DNA from: DASUPK01 sp963843085
GTDB lineage: Bacteria; Actinomycetota; Thermoleophilia; Solirubrobacterales; 70-9
Assembly: GCA_963843085.1 (NCBI GenBank)
Contig: CAWJJG010000007.1
Span: 44,942-108,941 of the forward strand
Length of the DNA: 64,000 nt
Reading direction: 5' to 3'
A program made the translations under genes and the position numbers. The notes under the pieces are model-generated. The model did no database searches, was not told the origin of the DNA, and saw only the letters and a program-made list of their open reading frames with translations. This document shows positions 17,288 through 26,472 of this stretch, piece after piece (the first letter of the stretch is position 1; each line of letters opens with the position of its first letter).

Positions 17288-17336
17288 GCCCGCCGCGGCG
17301 CGTTAGCCGCCGGGCGCCACAGGTCATACTGCCCAT

Positions 17337-20156
17337 GTGAGCAGCGATAGCTTCGGAGCCCGCGCCGAGCTCGACGTTTCGGGCCGAAAGGTGGAGATCC
17401 ACCGCCTCGACGCCCTGCAGGATCGCTTCGACGTCGCCCGCCTGCCGTACTCGCTCAAGGTGCTGCTCGAGAACGCGCTGCGCCTGGAGGACGGCACATC
17501 GGTCACCTCCGACGACGTCGAGGCGATCGCGACCTGGGACGCGAAGGCGGATCCGTCGGTCGAGATCCCCTTCCAGCCCGCCCGCGTGCTGATGCAGGAT
17601 TTCACGGGCGTCCCGGCCGTGGTGGACCTGGCGGCGATGCGGGACGCGATGGAGGACCTCGGCGGCAGCCCGAGCGCGATCAACCCACAGGTGGACGTCG
17701 ATCTCGTGATCGATCACTCCGTGCAGGTCGACGCCTTCGGCAACCAGAAGGCCTTCGGGATCAACGAGGAGCGCGACTACGAGCGGAACGGAGAGCGATA
17801 CGCCTTCCTGCGCTGGGGGCAGACGGCGTTCGACAACTTCAGGGTGGTGCCGCCCGCCACCGGGATCTGCCACCAGGTGAACCTCGAGTACCTCGGCCAG
17901 TGCGTCTACACCAGTGAGGTCGACGGGACCGCGCGGGCCTATCCCGACACCCTGGTCGGCACCGACTCCCACACGACGATGATCAACGGCCTCGGGGTGC
18001 TCGGCTGGGGCGTCGGCGGGATCGAGGCAGAGGCCGCGATGCTGGGCCAGCCGATCTCGATGCTGCTCCCCCAGGTGATCGGCTTCAGGCTGACCGGCGA
18101 GCTGCGGGAGGGCGCGACGGCGACCGATCTGGTCCTGACGGTCACGGAGATGCTGCGCGAGAAGGGCGTCGTGTCCAAGTTCGTCGAGTTCTTCGGCCCG
18201 GGGATTGCGGATCTCGGCCTGGCCGACCGGGCGACGATCGGGAACATGTCGCCGGAGTTCGGCTCGACCTGCGCGATCTTCCCCATCGACGCGGAGACGC
18301 TCCGCTACCTCGAATTCACGGGGCGTCCCACGGAGCAGATCGAGCTCGTCGACGCCTACACGCGCGAGCAGGGCCTCTTCCACGAGCCCGACGCGGAGGA
18401 GGCCACCTACAGCGACACGCTCGAGCTCGACCTCGGCGACGTCGAGCCCAGCATCGCGGGCCCGAAGCGCCCGCAGGACCGGATCGCGGTCTCCAACGCG
18501 AAGCGCGCCTTCCTCGAAGCCATGCAGGAATGGGACCCCGAGGCCGGCGAGGAGCTCAGCAACATGCTCGACGTCGCGATAGACGAGTCCTTCCCGGCCT
18601 CCGATCCTCCGGCGGAGGACCACGACAGCGCGAACGGCAAGCCCCGCAAGGCCGGTTTGACTGCCGTCGCCGAGCAGAAGAAGACGAGCGACTGCGTGAG
18701 GGTCCAGCTCGAGGACGGCGAGACCATCGAGCTCGACCACGGGATGGTCGTGATCGCCGCAATCACCAGTTGCACCAACACGTCGAACCCATCGGTCATG
18801 CTCGGCGCCGGACTGCTCGCCAAGAAGGCGGTGGAGCGCGGACTGGCCCGCAAGCCGTGGGTGAAGACCTCGCTCGCGCCGGGCTCCACGGTCGTGACCG
18901 AGTACCTGGAGAAGTCGGGCCTGGACGCCTACCTCGACGAGCTCCAGTTCAACCTCGTCGGCTACGGCTGCACCACCTGCATCGGGAACTCCGGCCCGCT
19001 GCCCGAGGCGATCTCGAAGGCGGTCAACGACAACGACCTCGTCGTCTGCTCGGTGCTCTCCGGCAACCGGAACTTCGAGGGCCGGATCAACCCCGACACC
19101 CGCGCGAATTACCTGGCATCGCCACCGCTCGTGGTCGCCTACGCGCTCGCCGGCCGGATGGACATCGACCTGACGACTGAGCCCCTCGGCAACGACTCGG
19201 ATGGCGAGCCGGTCTACCTCTCCGACCTCTGGCCGAGCTCCGACGAGATCAGGAAGGTCGTCGGCGAGGCCGTCCGGGCGGACATGTTCACCAAGAGCTA
19301 CGCGGACGTGTTCACGGGCGACAAGCGATGGAAGGGAATCGAGGTTCCCGAGGGCGACCGCTACACCTGGCCCGACTCGACCTACGTGCGCAAGCCGAGC
19401 TTCTTCGAGGGGATGGATCCCGAGCCGAAGCCCGTCGAGCCGATCGAGAGCGCGCGCGTTCTCGCGGTGCTCGGCGACTCGGTGACCACCGACCACATCT
19501 CCCCCGCCGGTGCGATCAAGAAGGACAGCCCGGCGGGGAGGTGGCTCCAGGAGCAGGGGGTCGACGTCCGCGACTTCAACTCATACGGCTCGCGCCGCGG
19601 CAACCACGAGGTGATGATCCGGGGCACGTTCGCGAACGTCCGGCTGCGCAACCGCCTGATCGAGAAGGAGGGCGGCTTCACAAAGCACTTCTCCTCATCA
19701 GGAGGTTCGGGCGAGGAGACCACGATCTACGAGGCGGCGATGAGCTACGCCGACGAGGGGGTGCCGCTCGTCGTGCTCGCCGGCAAGGAGTACGGCTCGG
19801 GCTCTTCGCGCGACTGGGCGGCAAAGGGCACCAATCTGCTCGGCGTGCGCGCCGTGATCGCGGAGAGCTTCGAGCGGATCCACCGCTCCAATCTGATCGG
19901 GATGGGCGTGCTGCCGCTGCAGTTCCCGGAGGGCGAGTCGATCGACTCTCTCGGCCTGACCGGGGAGGAGACCTTCGACGTCGGCGATCTCCAGAACGGC
20001 GAGGCGAAGACCGTCGAGGTGACCGCGCGTCGCGACGGAGGGGACGACGTCACCTTCGAGGCGAGGGTCCGGATCGACACCCCGAACGAGGTCAGCTACT
20101 TCCAAAACGGCGGCATCCTGCACCGCGTGCTGCGCGACCTGCGATCGCGCTCCTAG
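17337..20156 (+). CDS. acnA: Aconitate hydratase AcnA
   Basis: 939 residues from GTG 17337. Interconverts citrate and isocitrate in the TCA cycle using a 4Fe-4S cluster. Cluster Cys motifs ITSCTNTSNPSVM and GYGCTTCIGNSGP are visible, and the swivel domain carries GSRRGNHEVM and YGSGSSRDWAAKG. An acidic, poorly conserved insert of about 70 residues sits near residues 395-450, as is common in actinobacterial AcnA. Citrate synthase (41893-43296) and the 2-oxoglutarate enzyme (21634-26004) of the same cycle are in this window. Confidence 0.96.
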   Translation: MSSDSFGARAELDVSGRKVEIHRLDALQDRFDVARLPYSLKVLLENALRLEDGTSVTSDDVEAIATWDAKADPSVEIPFQPARVLMQDFTGVPAVVDLAAMRDAMEDLGGSPSAINPQVDVDLVIDHSVQVDAFGNQKAFGINEERDYERNGERYAFLRWGQTAFDNFRVVPPATGICHQVNLEYLGQCVYTSEVDGTARAYPDTLVGTDSHTTMINGLGVLGWGVGGIEAEAAMLGQPISMLLPQVIGFRLTGELREGATATDLVLTVTEMLREKGVVSKFVEFFGPGIADLGLADRATIGNMSPEFGSTCAIFPIDAETLRYLEFTGRPTEQIELVDAYTREQGLFHEPDAEEATYSDTLELDLGDVEPSIAGPKRPQDRIAVSNAKRAFLEAMQEWDPEAGEELSNMLDVAIDESFPASDPPAEDHDSANGKPRKAGLTAVAEQKKTSDCVRVQLEDGETIELDHGMVVIAAITSCTNTSNPSVMLGAGLLAKKAVERGLARKPWVKTSLAPGSTVVTEYLEKSGLDAYLDELQFNLVGYGCTTCIGNSGPLPEAISKAVNDNDLVVCSVLSGNRNFEGRINPDTRANYLASPPLVVAYALAGRMDIDLTTEPLGNDSDGEPVYLSDLWPSSDEIRKVVGEAVRADMFTKSYADVFTGDKRWKGIEVPEGDRYTWPDSTYVRKPSFFEGMDPEPKPVEPIESARVLAVLGDSVTTDHISPAGAIKKDSPAGRWLQEQGVDVRDFNSYGSRRGNHEVMIRGTFANVRLRNRLIEKEGGFTKHFSSSGGSGEETTIYEAAMSYADEGVPLVVLAGKEYGSGSSRDWAAKGTNLLGVRAVIAESFERIHRSNLIGMGVLPLQFPEGESIDSLGLTGEETFDVGDLQNGEAKTVEVTARRDGGDDVTFEARVRIDTPNEVSYFQNGGILHRVLRDLRSRS

Positions 20157-20173
20157 GTAATTCGCTGAGTGTC

Positions 20174-20202
20174 TTGACCTCGGTCGGGGGTGGGGCTAGG
20201 CT
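20174..20202 (+). promoter_or_regulatory. Candidate sigma70-type promoter
   Basis: TTGACC and TAGGCT are spaced by 17 nt, close to the vegetative consensus. It lies 59 nt upstream of the small membrane-protein gene at 20261 and just after the aconitase stop. Confidence 0.55.
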
Positions 20203-20260
20203 CGCCAGGCCGGCTGAGGGGCCCGGCGATGGGGAGATTTGATGTGGCAAGGAGAACCAC

Positions 20261-20578
20261 GTGGGCGTTCTCAGCGCGTTGCGCCCGGGACATTGGATCG
20301 GCCTCGGCCTGGTGGCGGCCCTGATCGCCACCGGCGCCTGGACCAACATCTTCGGGCTGCTCGGCGGCGATTCGAGCAAGGCTCAGAGGCTCAACAACTG
20401 CCTCCATAACCACGGAGTCAACATCGCATCGATTGCGACGAGCGTTGGCGACCCGACGGCGCTGCTGCGTGGCGCGAAGGCGACCGATCAGCTGATCCAC
20501 CAGGCGGCGAAGAACAACCAGATCAAGAACGGCGAGGCCCGGACCGTGATGTCCTGCCTCCATCGCATCGATCGCTGA
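20261..20578 (+). CDS. Small single-pass membrane protein, unknown
   Basis: 105 residues from GTG 20261 with an AAGGAG ribosome site. One hydrophobic helix (IGLGLVAALIATGAW, residues about 13-27) is followed by a polar domain with two cysteines (NNCLHNHG and VMSCLHRID) that could form a disulfide outside the cell. It seems to have its own promoter. I do not recognise the family. Confidence 0.7.
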   Translation: MGVLSALRPGHWIGLGLVAALIATGAWTNIFGLLGGDSSKAQRLNNCLHNHGVNIASIATSVGDPTALLRGAKATDQLIHQAAKNNQIKNGEARTVMSCLHRIDR

Positions 20579-20643
20579 CGAGGACCGCGCGGTCTGGCGG
20601 TAGGCCCCCGTTTCCCCTATTTGACTTGGTCGCACGAAGAAGC

Positions 20644-20694
20644 GGCGTGGCGGGGCCGCGGGAGGCAGGGGGTCCACACGGCCCGCGCCACGCC
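20644..20694. terminator. Long GC hairpin between convergent genes
   Basis: Arms at 20644-20658 and 20679-20694 pair over 15 bp with one single-base bulge, around a 20-nt loop. Position between the plus gene ending 20578 and the minus gene ending 20769 suggests a shared terminator. Confidence 0.55.
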
Positions 20695-20768
20695 TGCGCG
20701 TCGGTAGCCAGGGAGGGATTTCCGACGCGATCGTTCCCGGAGGCGGGACTGACCCGGGAACGAGTTGT

Positions 20769-21224
20769 TCAAGTTAGTACGTCCTCCCGCCTCATTTGAT
20801 TATTCCCCGTTTCGTCGTGCGGTGTCAACTCCGGCGCCTGGATCCCCCACCCGCGGCGCTCGATCAGCTCGATACCGATCACCGCGCCGAGCGGTCCGAA
20901 GGGCGTCAGGGTCGCCGCGAGCAGCGGCCACGGTGCCTCACGACGCATGATCGCCCAGAAGATGAGAGCGCAGAGCCCTAGGTAGCCGATGCCGTGCAGC
21001 AGCCCGAACAGGGCCGTCTCCGAGGGATAGCCCGGCGCGATCCAGAAGAACAGCAGTGCCGCGAACAGGCCGAGCTCGAACCACGAGGCGACCTTCACCC
21101 AGTGGAAGAGGCGACCCGGAACGGGCTTCGAAGCAGGATTCGCATGCTCGGCCGCGGCCACCGGATGAAAGTAGCGGCTGCCCGGACTCGACATCCGGTC
21201 GGAGTGCCGGGGGGTGATCTTCAT
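20769..21224 (-). CDS. DUF3817-type integral membrane protein
   Basis: 151 residues. After a 40-residue polar N-terminus there are three hydrophobic segments, with FHWVKVASWFELGLFAALLF and LHGIGYLGLCALIFWA, the pattern of the DUF3817 membrane domain common in actinobacteria. A start further in is possible (an internal Met at residue 11). Function unknown; found widely as a single small gene. Confidence 0.75.
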   Translation of the reverse strand: MKITPRHSDRMSSPGSRYFHPVAAAEHANPASKPVPGRLFHWVKVASWFELGLFAALLFFWIAPGYPSETALFGLLHGIGYLGLCALIFWAIMRREAPWPLLAATLTPFGPLGAVIGIELIERRGWGIQAPELTPHDETGNNQMRREDVLT

Positions 21225-21271
21225 ACCGGCTGTCCATGGTCTTGTTGACCCCCGGCCGCCAAGATGCCGCC

Positions 21272-21463
21272 ATGGACCGATTCCACGGTGATCAAGGTTC
21301 CAACGTGGGCATGAGGAGGCTCGTGCGGTTGCAGCGCTCGTATCGGTGCGCGAGCTGTGACGCAGAACACCACTCCTGGGCTCGACTCAGCTCCTGTCCC
21401 GATTGCGGCCGCTCCCTCTCGGTGGCCGTGATCAGACGGGCAGCGCTCACGGGGCCGGTCTGA
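21272..21463 (+). CDS. Small zinc-ribbon protein
   Basis: 63 residues from ATG 21272 (an alternative ATG at 21311 gives 50). Two CxxC knuckles, CASC and CPDC, are 12 residues apart and would bind one zinc. The rest is basic (RRLVRLQRSYR). Such miniature ribbons resemble FmdB-like or rubredoxin-like regulators, but no function can be assigned. It points toward the large 2-oxoglutarate gene, whose other side also has a small ribbon protein. Confidence 0.55.
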   Translation: MDRFHGDQGSNVGMRRLVRLQRSYRCASCDAEHHSWARLSSCPDCGRSLSVAVIRRAALTGPV

Positions 21464-21474
21464 CAAACGCCAGC

Positions 21475-21608
21475 GCGGGCCGTTCGTGCGGGGGCGATGG
21501 CCCGCATGGACGGCCCGCTCAGGCCGGCTAGCGGCCACCAGGCCGCTCCACTTTGGAGCGGAGGGCGAAGCCCGTAGCGACTTATATGGGGCGGCCGCTT
21601 GTGGCCGC
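21475..21608. repeat. Cluster of successive hairpins
   Basis: Four inverted repeats occur in 134 nt: GCGGGCC/GGCCCGC (21475-21505), AGCGGCC/GGCCGCT (21530-21547), CCGCTCCA/TGGAGCGG (21543-21561) and GCGGCC/GGCCGC (21591-21608). The second and third share bases 21543-21547, so only one can form at a time. It lies in the gap between two convergent genes. Confidence 0.55.
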
Positions 21609-21624
21609 GGCTATATGGCGAAGC
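21589..21624 (+). repeat. Dispersed GGCCGC / ATGGCGAAGC element, copy A
   Basis: Shares GGGCGGCCGCT, GTGGCCGCG and ATGGCGAAGC, in this order and near-equal spacing, with 37699-37733. Both sit in gaps between convergent genes, and a degenerate reversed copy is at 6233-6272. Probably a repeated terminator or REP-like element. Confidence 0.5.
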
Positions 21625-21633
21625 CGGGCCGAA

Positions 21634-24600
21634 CTACGCCGGGTCAGCCCTACCCATCAGGGCCGTGAGGAGGATCCGCTCCTGCTCCCTGGTGTGGGCG
21701 ACGGCGTAGCCCTCGCCCGGGCTCGCCCGCGGCGGGCGCCCGATGTAGCCGAGCTCAACGCCCTCGGGGAGCAGCTCCGGCATCCGGCGCTGCATCACCG
21801 ACCAGGCGCCCATGTTCCGCGGCTCCTCCTGGACCCAGACGATCTCCTTCAGGTTCGGGTAGCTCTCGATCGTCTCGGTGAGCTGCTCCTTGGCGAAGGG
21901 GTAGAGGAGCTCGGCGCGGGCGATCGCGACGTTCTCTGTCTCCTCGCGCTTGGGAGCGGCGTCGATGTCGTAGTAGATCTTGCCGCTGCAGAGGACCAGC
22001 CGCTCGACCTTCTCCTTGCGATCCTGGGCGTGCGGGTCGTCCAGGACGAACTCGAATGAGCCGGCCGTGAGGTCTTCGAGGGTCGAGGTCGCGCGCGGCA
22101 GGCGCAGCAGGCCCTTCGGTGTGAAGACCACCATCGGCCGGGCCTTCTGGATGTGGGCCTGACGGCGAAGCAGGTGGAAGTACTGCGCCGCCGTCGACGG
22201 GTTGGCGATCCGGATGTTGCCCTCGGCGGCGAGCTGGATGAAGCGCTCGATCCGGGCGCTCGAGTGCTCCGGGCCGGCGCCCTCGTAGCCGTGCGGGAGG
22301 AGGAGGGTGAGCCGTGAGGTCTGGCCCCACTTCGCCTCGGCCGAGACGATGAAGCTGTCGATGATCACCTGCGCCGAGTTGCCGAAGTCCCCGAACTGGG
22401 CCTCCCAGAGGACGAGGCTGTCGGGCTCGTGTGCCGAATACCCGTACTCGAAGCCGAGGCAGGCCGACTCCGAGAGCGGGCTGTTGTGGAGCTCGAGCGG
22501 GGCCTTCGCCTCCGGCAGATTCTGGATCGGCGCGTAGCGCAGGCCCGTCTTCTCGTCGTGGAGAACGAGGTGGCGGTGGGAGAAGGTGCCACGCTCGGTG
22601 TCCTGGCCGGTGAAACGGATATGGACGTCCTCAGTGAGCAGCGACCCGAGCGCCAGCGCCTCGGCGTGCCCGAACTCGATCCCTCCATCGTTCATGGCGT
22701 CCAACCGCCTGGCGAGGGGCTTCCGGAGCTTGCGGTGGATCGTGAAGCTGTCCGGGACGCGGAGCAGCTCCTCGTTCAGCTTGCGCAGGCGGTCCTCGGG
22801 AACCGCCGTCTCGACCCTCGGGCTGCGCGTGCGGTCGAGCTCGCCGGTGCCCGTCGCCGTCGGGTCCGCGAAGTCGCCCGACTCGATCTTCTGCCGGAGG
22901 TCGTCGTGTGCGGACTTGAGCGACTTCTGCCGCTCGTCGTTTCGCTCCTCGACCTCGTCGGGGGTGATCATCCCCTCCTTGACGAGCTCCTCGGCGTAGA
23001 GCTGGCTGACCGGCGGGTGCTCCTTGATCTTCGCCGCCATCAGCGGCTGCGTGTAGGCGGGCTCGTCGGTCTCGTTGTGGCCGAAGCGGCGGTAGCCGAT
23101 CAGGTCGATGACGACGTCGCGACCCCAGCGCTCGCGGTAGGCCATCGCCAGCCGGACGGCGCCCAGACAGGCCTCCGGATCGTCGGCGTTCACGTGGATG
23201 ATCGGGACGTTGAAGCCCTTCGCCATGTCAGCGGCGTAGGGGGTGGAGCGTCCCTCCTCCGGATCGGTGGTGAAGCCGATCTGGTTGTTCTGGATGAGGT
23301 GAATCGTGCCGCCGGTCGCGTAGCCCTTGAGCGACTGCAGGTTGAGCGTCTCGGCGACCACTCCCTGCGCCGGGAAGGCCGCGTCGCCATGCAGCAGGAC
23401 CGGGACGGCGGCCATCGGGTCGTGCTCGAGGCGGCCGTTCTGGCGGCTGGTCTGGGATGCCCGGGCGGCCCCGGTGACCACCGGGTCCACGTACTCGAGG
23501 TGACTCGGGTTCGGATAGAGCCGGACGCCGATCTCCGAGTCGTCCTTCGTCCGGTAGATCCCGTTGTGGCCGTAGTGGTACTTGACGTCGCCCGTGCCTC
23601 CGGTGGGGATTGCGGCGAGCGACTTGACGGCTTCGATCGCCTTGGCGCCCTCGAACTCGGCGAGGATCGACTCGACGGGCCGGCCGATGTTGTGGGCTAG
23701 GACGGCGAGGCGGCCGCGGTGGGCCATGCCGATGACCACGTCGTGGGCTCCCTCGGTATGGGCCATCTCGAAGACCTCGTCGAGCATCGGAACGACGGTG
23801 TCGAGGCCCTCGATCGAGAACATCTTCTGGCCCAGGTACGCCTTCTCGAGGTAGCGCTCGAAGCCGAATACCTGGATCAGCCGGTCCAGCAGCCGCTGCT
23901 TCTCCTCCGGCTCGAGCGGCTTGCGGTGCCAGCCGGTCTCGATCATGTCGCGCAGCCACATCCGCTGCTGGTGCGAGGAGAGGTGCTCGATCTGGTAAGC
24001 GATCGTGCCGCAGTAGGCCTCACGCATCCGCGGCAGGACCTCGAGCAGCGTCTCGCCCTCGACACCGATGCGGAGGATCTCAGCCGGAATCTGGGACATC
24101 AGCTCGGGCGTCAGGTTGAGGGTCTCGGGCTGGATCGCGGGATCGCCCTTCGGCTCCGAGCCGAGTGGGTCGAGCCGGGCGGCCAGGTGCCCGTGGGTCC
24201 GGTAGGCCTTGAGCAGGGAGGTCGCCGCCTGGACCGCCTGCATCAGCTCCATGTTGGGCTTGGCCGCGACGCTCGGTGCGGCCAGCCCGCCCGGTGCACC
24301 CGGGGCGGCCAGGGGCGGCGCGGACGCCGAGGCGGCGTGCGCGGAGGTGATGGTCGAGGCGTCGACGTCGAGGTCCCTGGCGACCTGCTCGTAGAAGTCG
24401 TCCTCGCCCTGCAGCAGCTCCTCGATCCGCCGCAGGAACGAGCCGGACTCCGCACCCTGGATGACGCGGTGGTCGTACGTCGAGGTCATCGTCATCACCT
24501 TGGAGATGCCGAGCGCCTTGATCTTCTCCGGCGTCGCGTGCCTCCACTCGACCGGATAGGCGAGGGAGCCGCAGGCGACGATCGTCCCCTGGCCCTTGAG

Positions 24601-26004
24601 CAGTCGCGGGACCGAGGCGACGGTGCCGAGGCCCCCCGGGTTGGTGAGGCTGATGTTCGTGCCCTGGAAGTCGTCGGCGGTGAGGCTGTTCTCCCGCGTC
24701 TTGGTGATCAGCTCCTCGTAATAGGAGTGGAAGCCCTTGAAGTCGAGGCGGTCAGCCCCTTTGATGCAGGGAACCATCAGCGAGCGCTTGCCCTTGCGCT
24801 CAACGTCCACCGCGATGCCGAGATTGATGCCGCCCGGCTCGATCACCGTTGGCTTGCCGTCGCGCTCCTCGAAGGCGCGCCCCATCACCGGCCACTCCTG
24901 ACCGGCCTTGACGATCGCCCAGGCGATCAGGTGGGTGAAGCTCACCTTCATCCCGCGCTCCTTCAGGACCGCGTTGAGCGCCTTCCGCTTCGCGTCGAGC
25001 GTGTCAACGGCGAGCTCCCGGAATGAGGTGGCCGTCGGGATCGAGCGGCTCTCGTCCATCGCCTTGGCGAGGGTGGCGGCGGGACCGCGGAGGGGTTTGG
25101 CCTCGCCCTCGGCTGCCTTGGCGGGGGCAGCTCCGTCGCCGCCGTTCAGGACGTCCGCCTTGGTGACCTTGCCACCCGGGCCGGTGCCCTTGACGCCCGC
25201 AAGATCGACGCCGTTGGCCTGTGCGGCACGGCGCGCTACGGGGGTGGCAGTGACGGCTTCGCCATCGGATCCGCTCAAGGAGGTTGAAGCGCCCGCAGGA
25301 GCCGGCGCCGAACCGGCGTCGGTATCGGGCGTCGCCGGCTCCGAGGACGATTCCTTTGATGCTGGTCCCTTCGTCATCTCGGCGAGCGGCTTGCCGACCT
25401 CGATCGTCTCGTCGGGGCCGACCAGGATCTTGGTGATCGTGCCGTCGGCGGGGGCGGGGACCTCCGCGTCGACCTTGTCGGTGGAGACCTCGACGACCGT
25501 GTCGCCCTCGGCGATCTGGTCGCCCTCGGAGACGTGCCACTCGAGCACCGTCCCCTCGGTGACGGACTCGCCCATCTCCGGCATGACGATCTCGAGGCCG
25601 CCGCCCTTCAGCTCCTTGCCGGCGGAGACCGAAGCGTCGTCGCTGGTGGCGGGGCTTGCGGTCTCCGCTCCCGTGCCGTTTTGCCCGGCTTCGCCATCAG
25701 AAGAGGCGTCCTCGGCCGCTTCAACCTCCTTTTCCGCAGCCTCAGGCGGACCGCCGTTCGTGTCGATCTCCGCCATCGGCTTGCCGACCTCGATCTCCTC
25801 GTCCGGCTGGACCAGGATCTTCGTGACCGTTCCGGAGGCGGGGGCGGGGACCTCAGCGTCGACCTTGTCGGTCGACACCTCGACCATGGTGTCGCCCTCC
25901 TCGACCGAATCACCTTCCGAGACATGCCACTCCAGCACGGTGCCTTCGGTCACCGACTCGCCCATCTCGGGCATCAAGAGTTGAACCTTTTGCTGAGTGG
26001 CCAT
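21634..26004 (-). CDS. kgd: 2-oxoglutarate dehydrogenase/decarboxylase E2-E1 fusion with two lipoyl domains (Kgd/OdhA-like)
   Basis: 1456 residues, longer than mycobacterial Kgd (about 1230). Order: lipoyl domain 1 (about 5-82, lipoyl Lys47 in STDKVDAEVP), acidic linker, lipoyl domain 2 (about 135-210, Lys177), E3-binding domain (about 252-287), E2 succinyltransferase core (about 305-535, His512 in YDHRVIQGAESG), then a full ThDP-dependent E1 from about 585 (GMAHRGRLAVLAHN, GDAAFPAQG, NNQIGFTTDPEEG). The lipoyl domains share long identical stretches, so one is a tandem copy. Kgd/OdhA normally lacks lipoyl domains and borrows them from another E2. ATG with AGAGGGGA upstream. Converts 2-oxoglutarate to succinyl-CoA; E3 is not in the window. 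Confidence 0.95.
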   Translation of the reverse strand: MATQQKVQLLMPEMGESVTEGTVLEWHVSEGDSVEEGDTMVEVSTDKVDAEVPAPASGTVTKILVQPDEEIEVGKPMAEIDTNGGPPEAAEKEVEAAEDASSDGEAGQNGTGAETASPATSDDASVSAGKELKGGGLEIVMPEMGESVTEGTVLEWHVSEGDQIAEGDTVVEVSTDKVDAEVPAPADGTITKILVGPDETIEVGKPLAEMTKGPASKESSSEPATPDTDAGSAPAPAGASTSLSGSDGEAVTATPVARRAAQANGVDLAGVKGTGPGGKVTKADVLNGGDGAAPAKAAEGEAKPLRGPAATLAKAMDESRSIPTATSFRELAVDTLDAKRKALNAVLKERGMKVSFTHLIAWAIVKAGQEWPVMGRAFEERDGKPTVIEPGGINLGIAVDVERKGKRSLMVPCIKGADRLDFKGFHSYYEELITKTRENSLTADDFQGTNISLTNPGGLGTVASVPRLLKGQGTIVACGSLAYPVEWRHATPEKIKALGISKVMTMTSTYDHRVIQGAESGSFLRRIEELLQGEDDFYEQVARDLDVDASTITSAHAASASAPPLAAPGAPGGLAAPSVAAKPNMELMQAVQAATSLLKAYRTHGHLAARLDPLGSEPKGDPAIQPETLNLTPELMSQIPAEILRIGVEGETLLEVLPRMREAYCGTIAYQIEHLSSHQQRMWLRDMIETGWHRKPLEPEEKQRLLDRLIQVFGFERYLEKAYLGQKMFSIEGLDTVVPMLDEVFEMAHTEGAHDVVIGMAHRGRLAVLAHNIGRPVESILAEFEGAKAIEAVKSLAAIPTGGTGDVKYHYGHNGIYRTKDDSEIGVRLYPNPSHLEYVDPVVTGAARASQTSRQNGRLEHDPMAAVPVLLHGDAAFPAQGVVAETLNLQSLKGYATGGTIHLIQNNQIGFTTDPEEGRSTPYAADMAKGFNVPIIHVNADDPEACLGAVRLAMAYRERWGRDVVIDLIGYRRFGHNETDEPAYTQPLMAAKIKEHPPVSQLYAEELVKEGMITPDEVEERNDERQKSLKSAHDDLRQKIESGDFADPTATGTGELDRTRSPRVETAVPEDRLRKLNEELLRVPDSFTIHRKLRKPLARRLDAMNDGGIEFGHAEALALGSLLTEDVHIRFTGQDTERGTFSHRHLVLHDEKTGLRYAPIQNLPEAKAPLELHNSPLSESACLGFEYGYSAHEPDSLVLWEAQFGDFGNSAQVIIDSFIVSAEAKWGQTSRLTLLLPHGYEGAGPEHSSARIERFIQLAAEGNIRIANPSTAAQYFHLLRRQAHIQKARPMVVFTPKGLLRLPRATSTLEDLTAGSFEFVLDDPHAQDRKEKVERLVLCSGKIYYDIDAAPKREETENVAIARAELLYPFAKEQLTETIESYPNLKEIVWVQEEPRNMGAWSVMQRRMPELLPEGVELGYIGRPPRASPGEGYAVAHTREQERILLTALMGRADPA

Positions 26005-26057
26005 TCCCCTCTACTAACTGTATGACGTTCCCTAAACGCGCAATGCAGGAACGCTGC

Positions 26058-26339
26058 TCAACCGATTCGTGCGATCAGATCGACGGCCGGCCAACCGTGG
26101 TCGCGGATGAACTCGCGGGTCGGGGCGACCGTCTCACAGAAGGCGCAGGCGATCTGGTCCGAGAAGCCGACCGGCGCCGACAGAGTCAGCGGCATGTCGC
26201 ACTCCGGACAGGCGAGGGACCTCATCCCGAGCCAGGCCGCGCGCTCCGCGGGGCGGATCTCGACCCGCGCGGCGGCGGCCCGCAGGCGCTCGTCGCGCTC
26301 CGGATCCACATTCGACGCTGGGTCGTAGAACAGCCCCAC
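26058..26339 (-). CDS. Small zinc-ribbon protein
   Basis: 93 residues. CPEC and CAFC knuckles are 19 residues apart (between about 43 and 68) and probably bind zinc. The N-terminal half is helical and charged. It lies 53 nt upstream of the kgd gene on the same strand and could be co-transcribed. Family not recognised; the name reflects only the Cys pattern. Confidence 0.72.
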   Translation of the reverse strand: MGLFYDPASNVDPERDERLRAAAARVEIRPAERAAWLGMRSLACPECDMPLTLSAPVGFSDQIACAFCETVAPTREFIRDHGWPAVDLIARIG

Positions 26340-26472
26340 AACTCAATTATTGCGCTGCGCGGCCGTGGGCCAAGCGGGAGCGGCCGCGGTCGGTGTAAGT
26401 TCCCGAAAGCCATCACCGGACGCGAAGCTGAGGAGATGGCGGAATGATGGATTGGAGGAGGGGTCGACTGAG

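Noticed and set aside
25250..25700. GCTTCGCCAT matches at about 25255 and 25686 as further copies of the dispersed element.
   Set aside because: They lie in kgd coding sequence without the GGCCGC palindromes.
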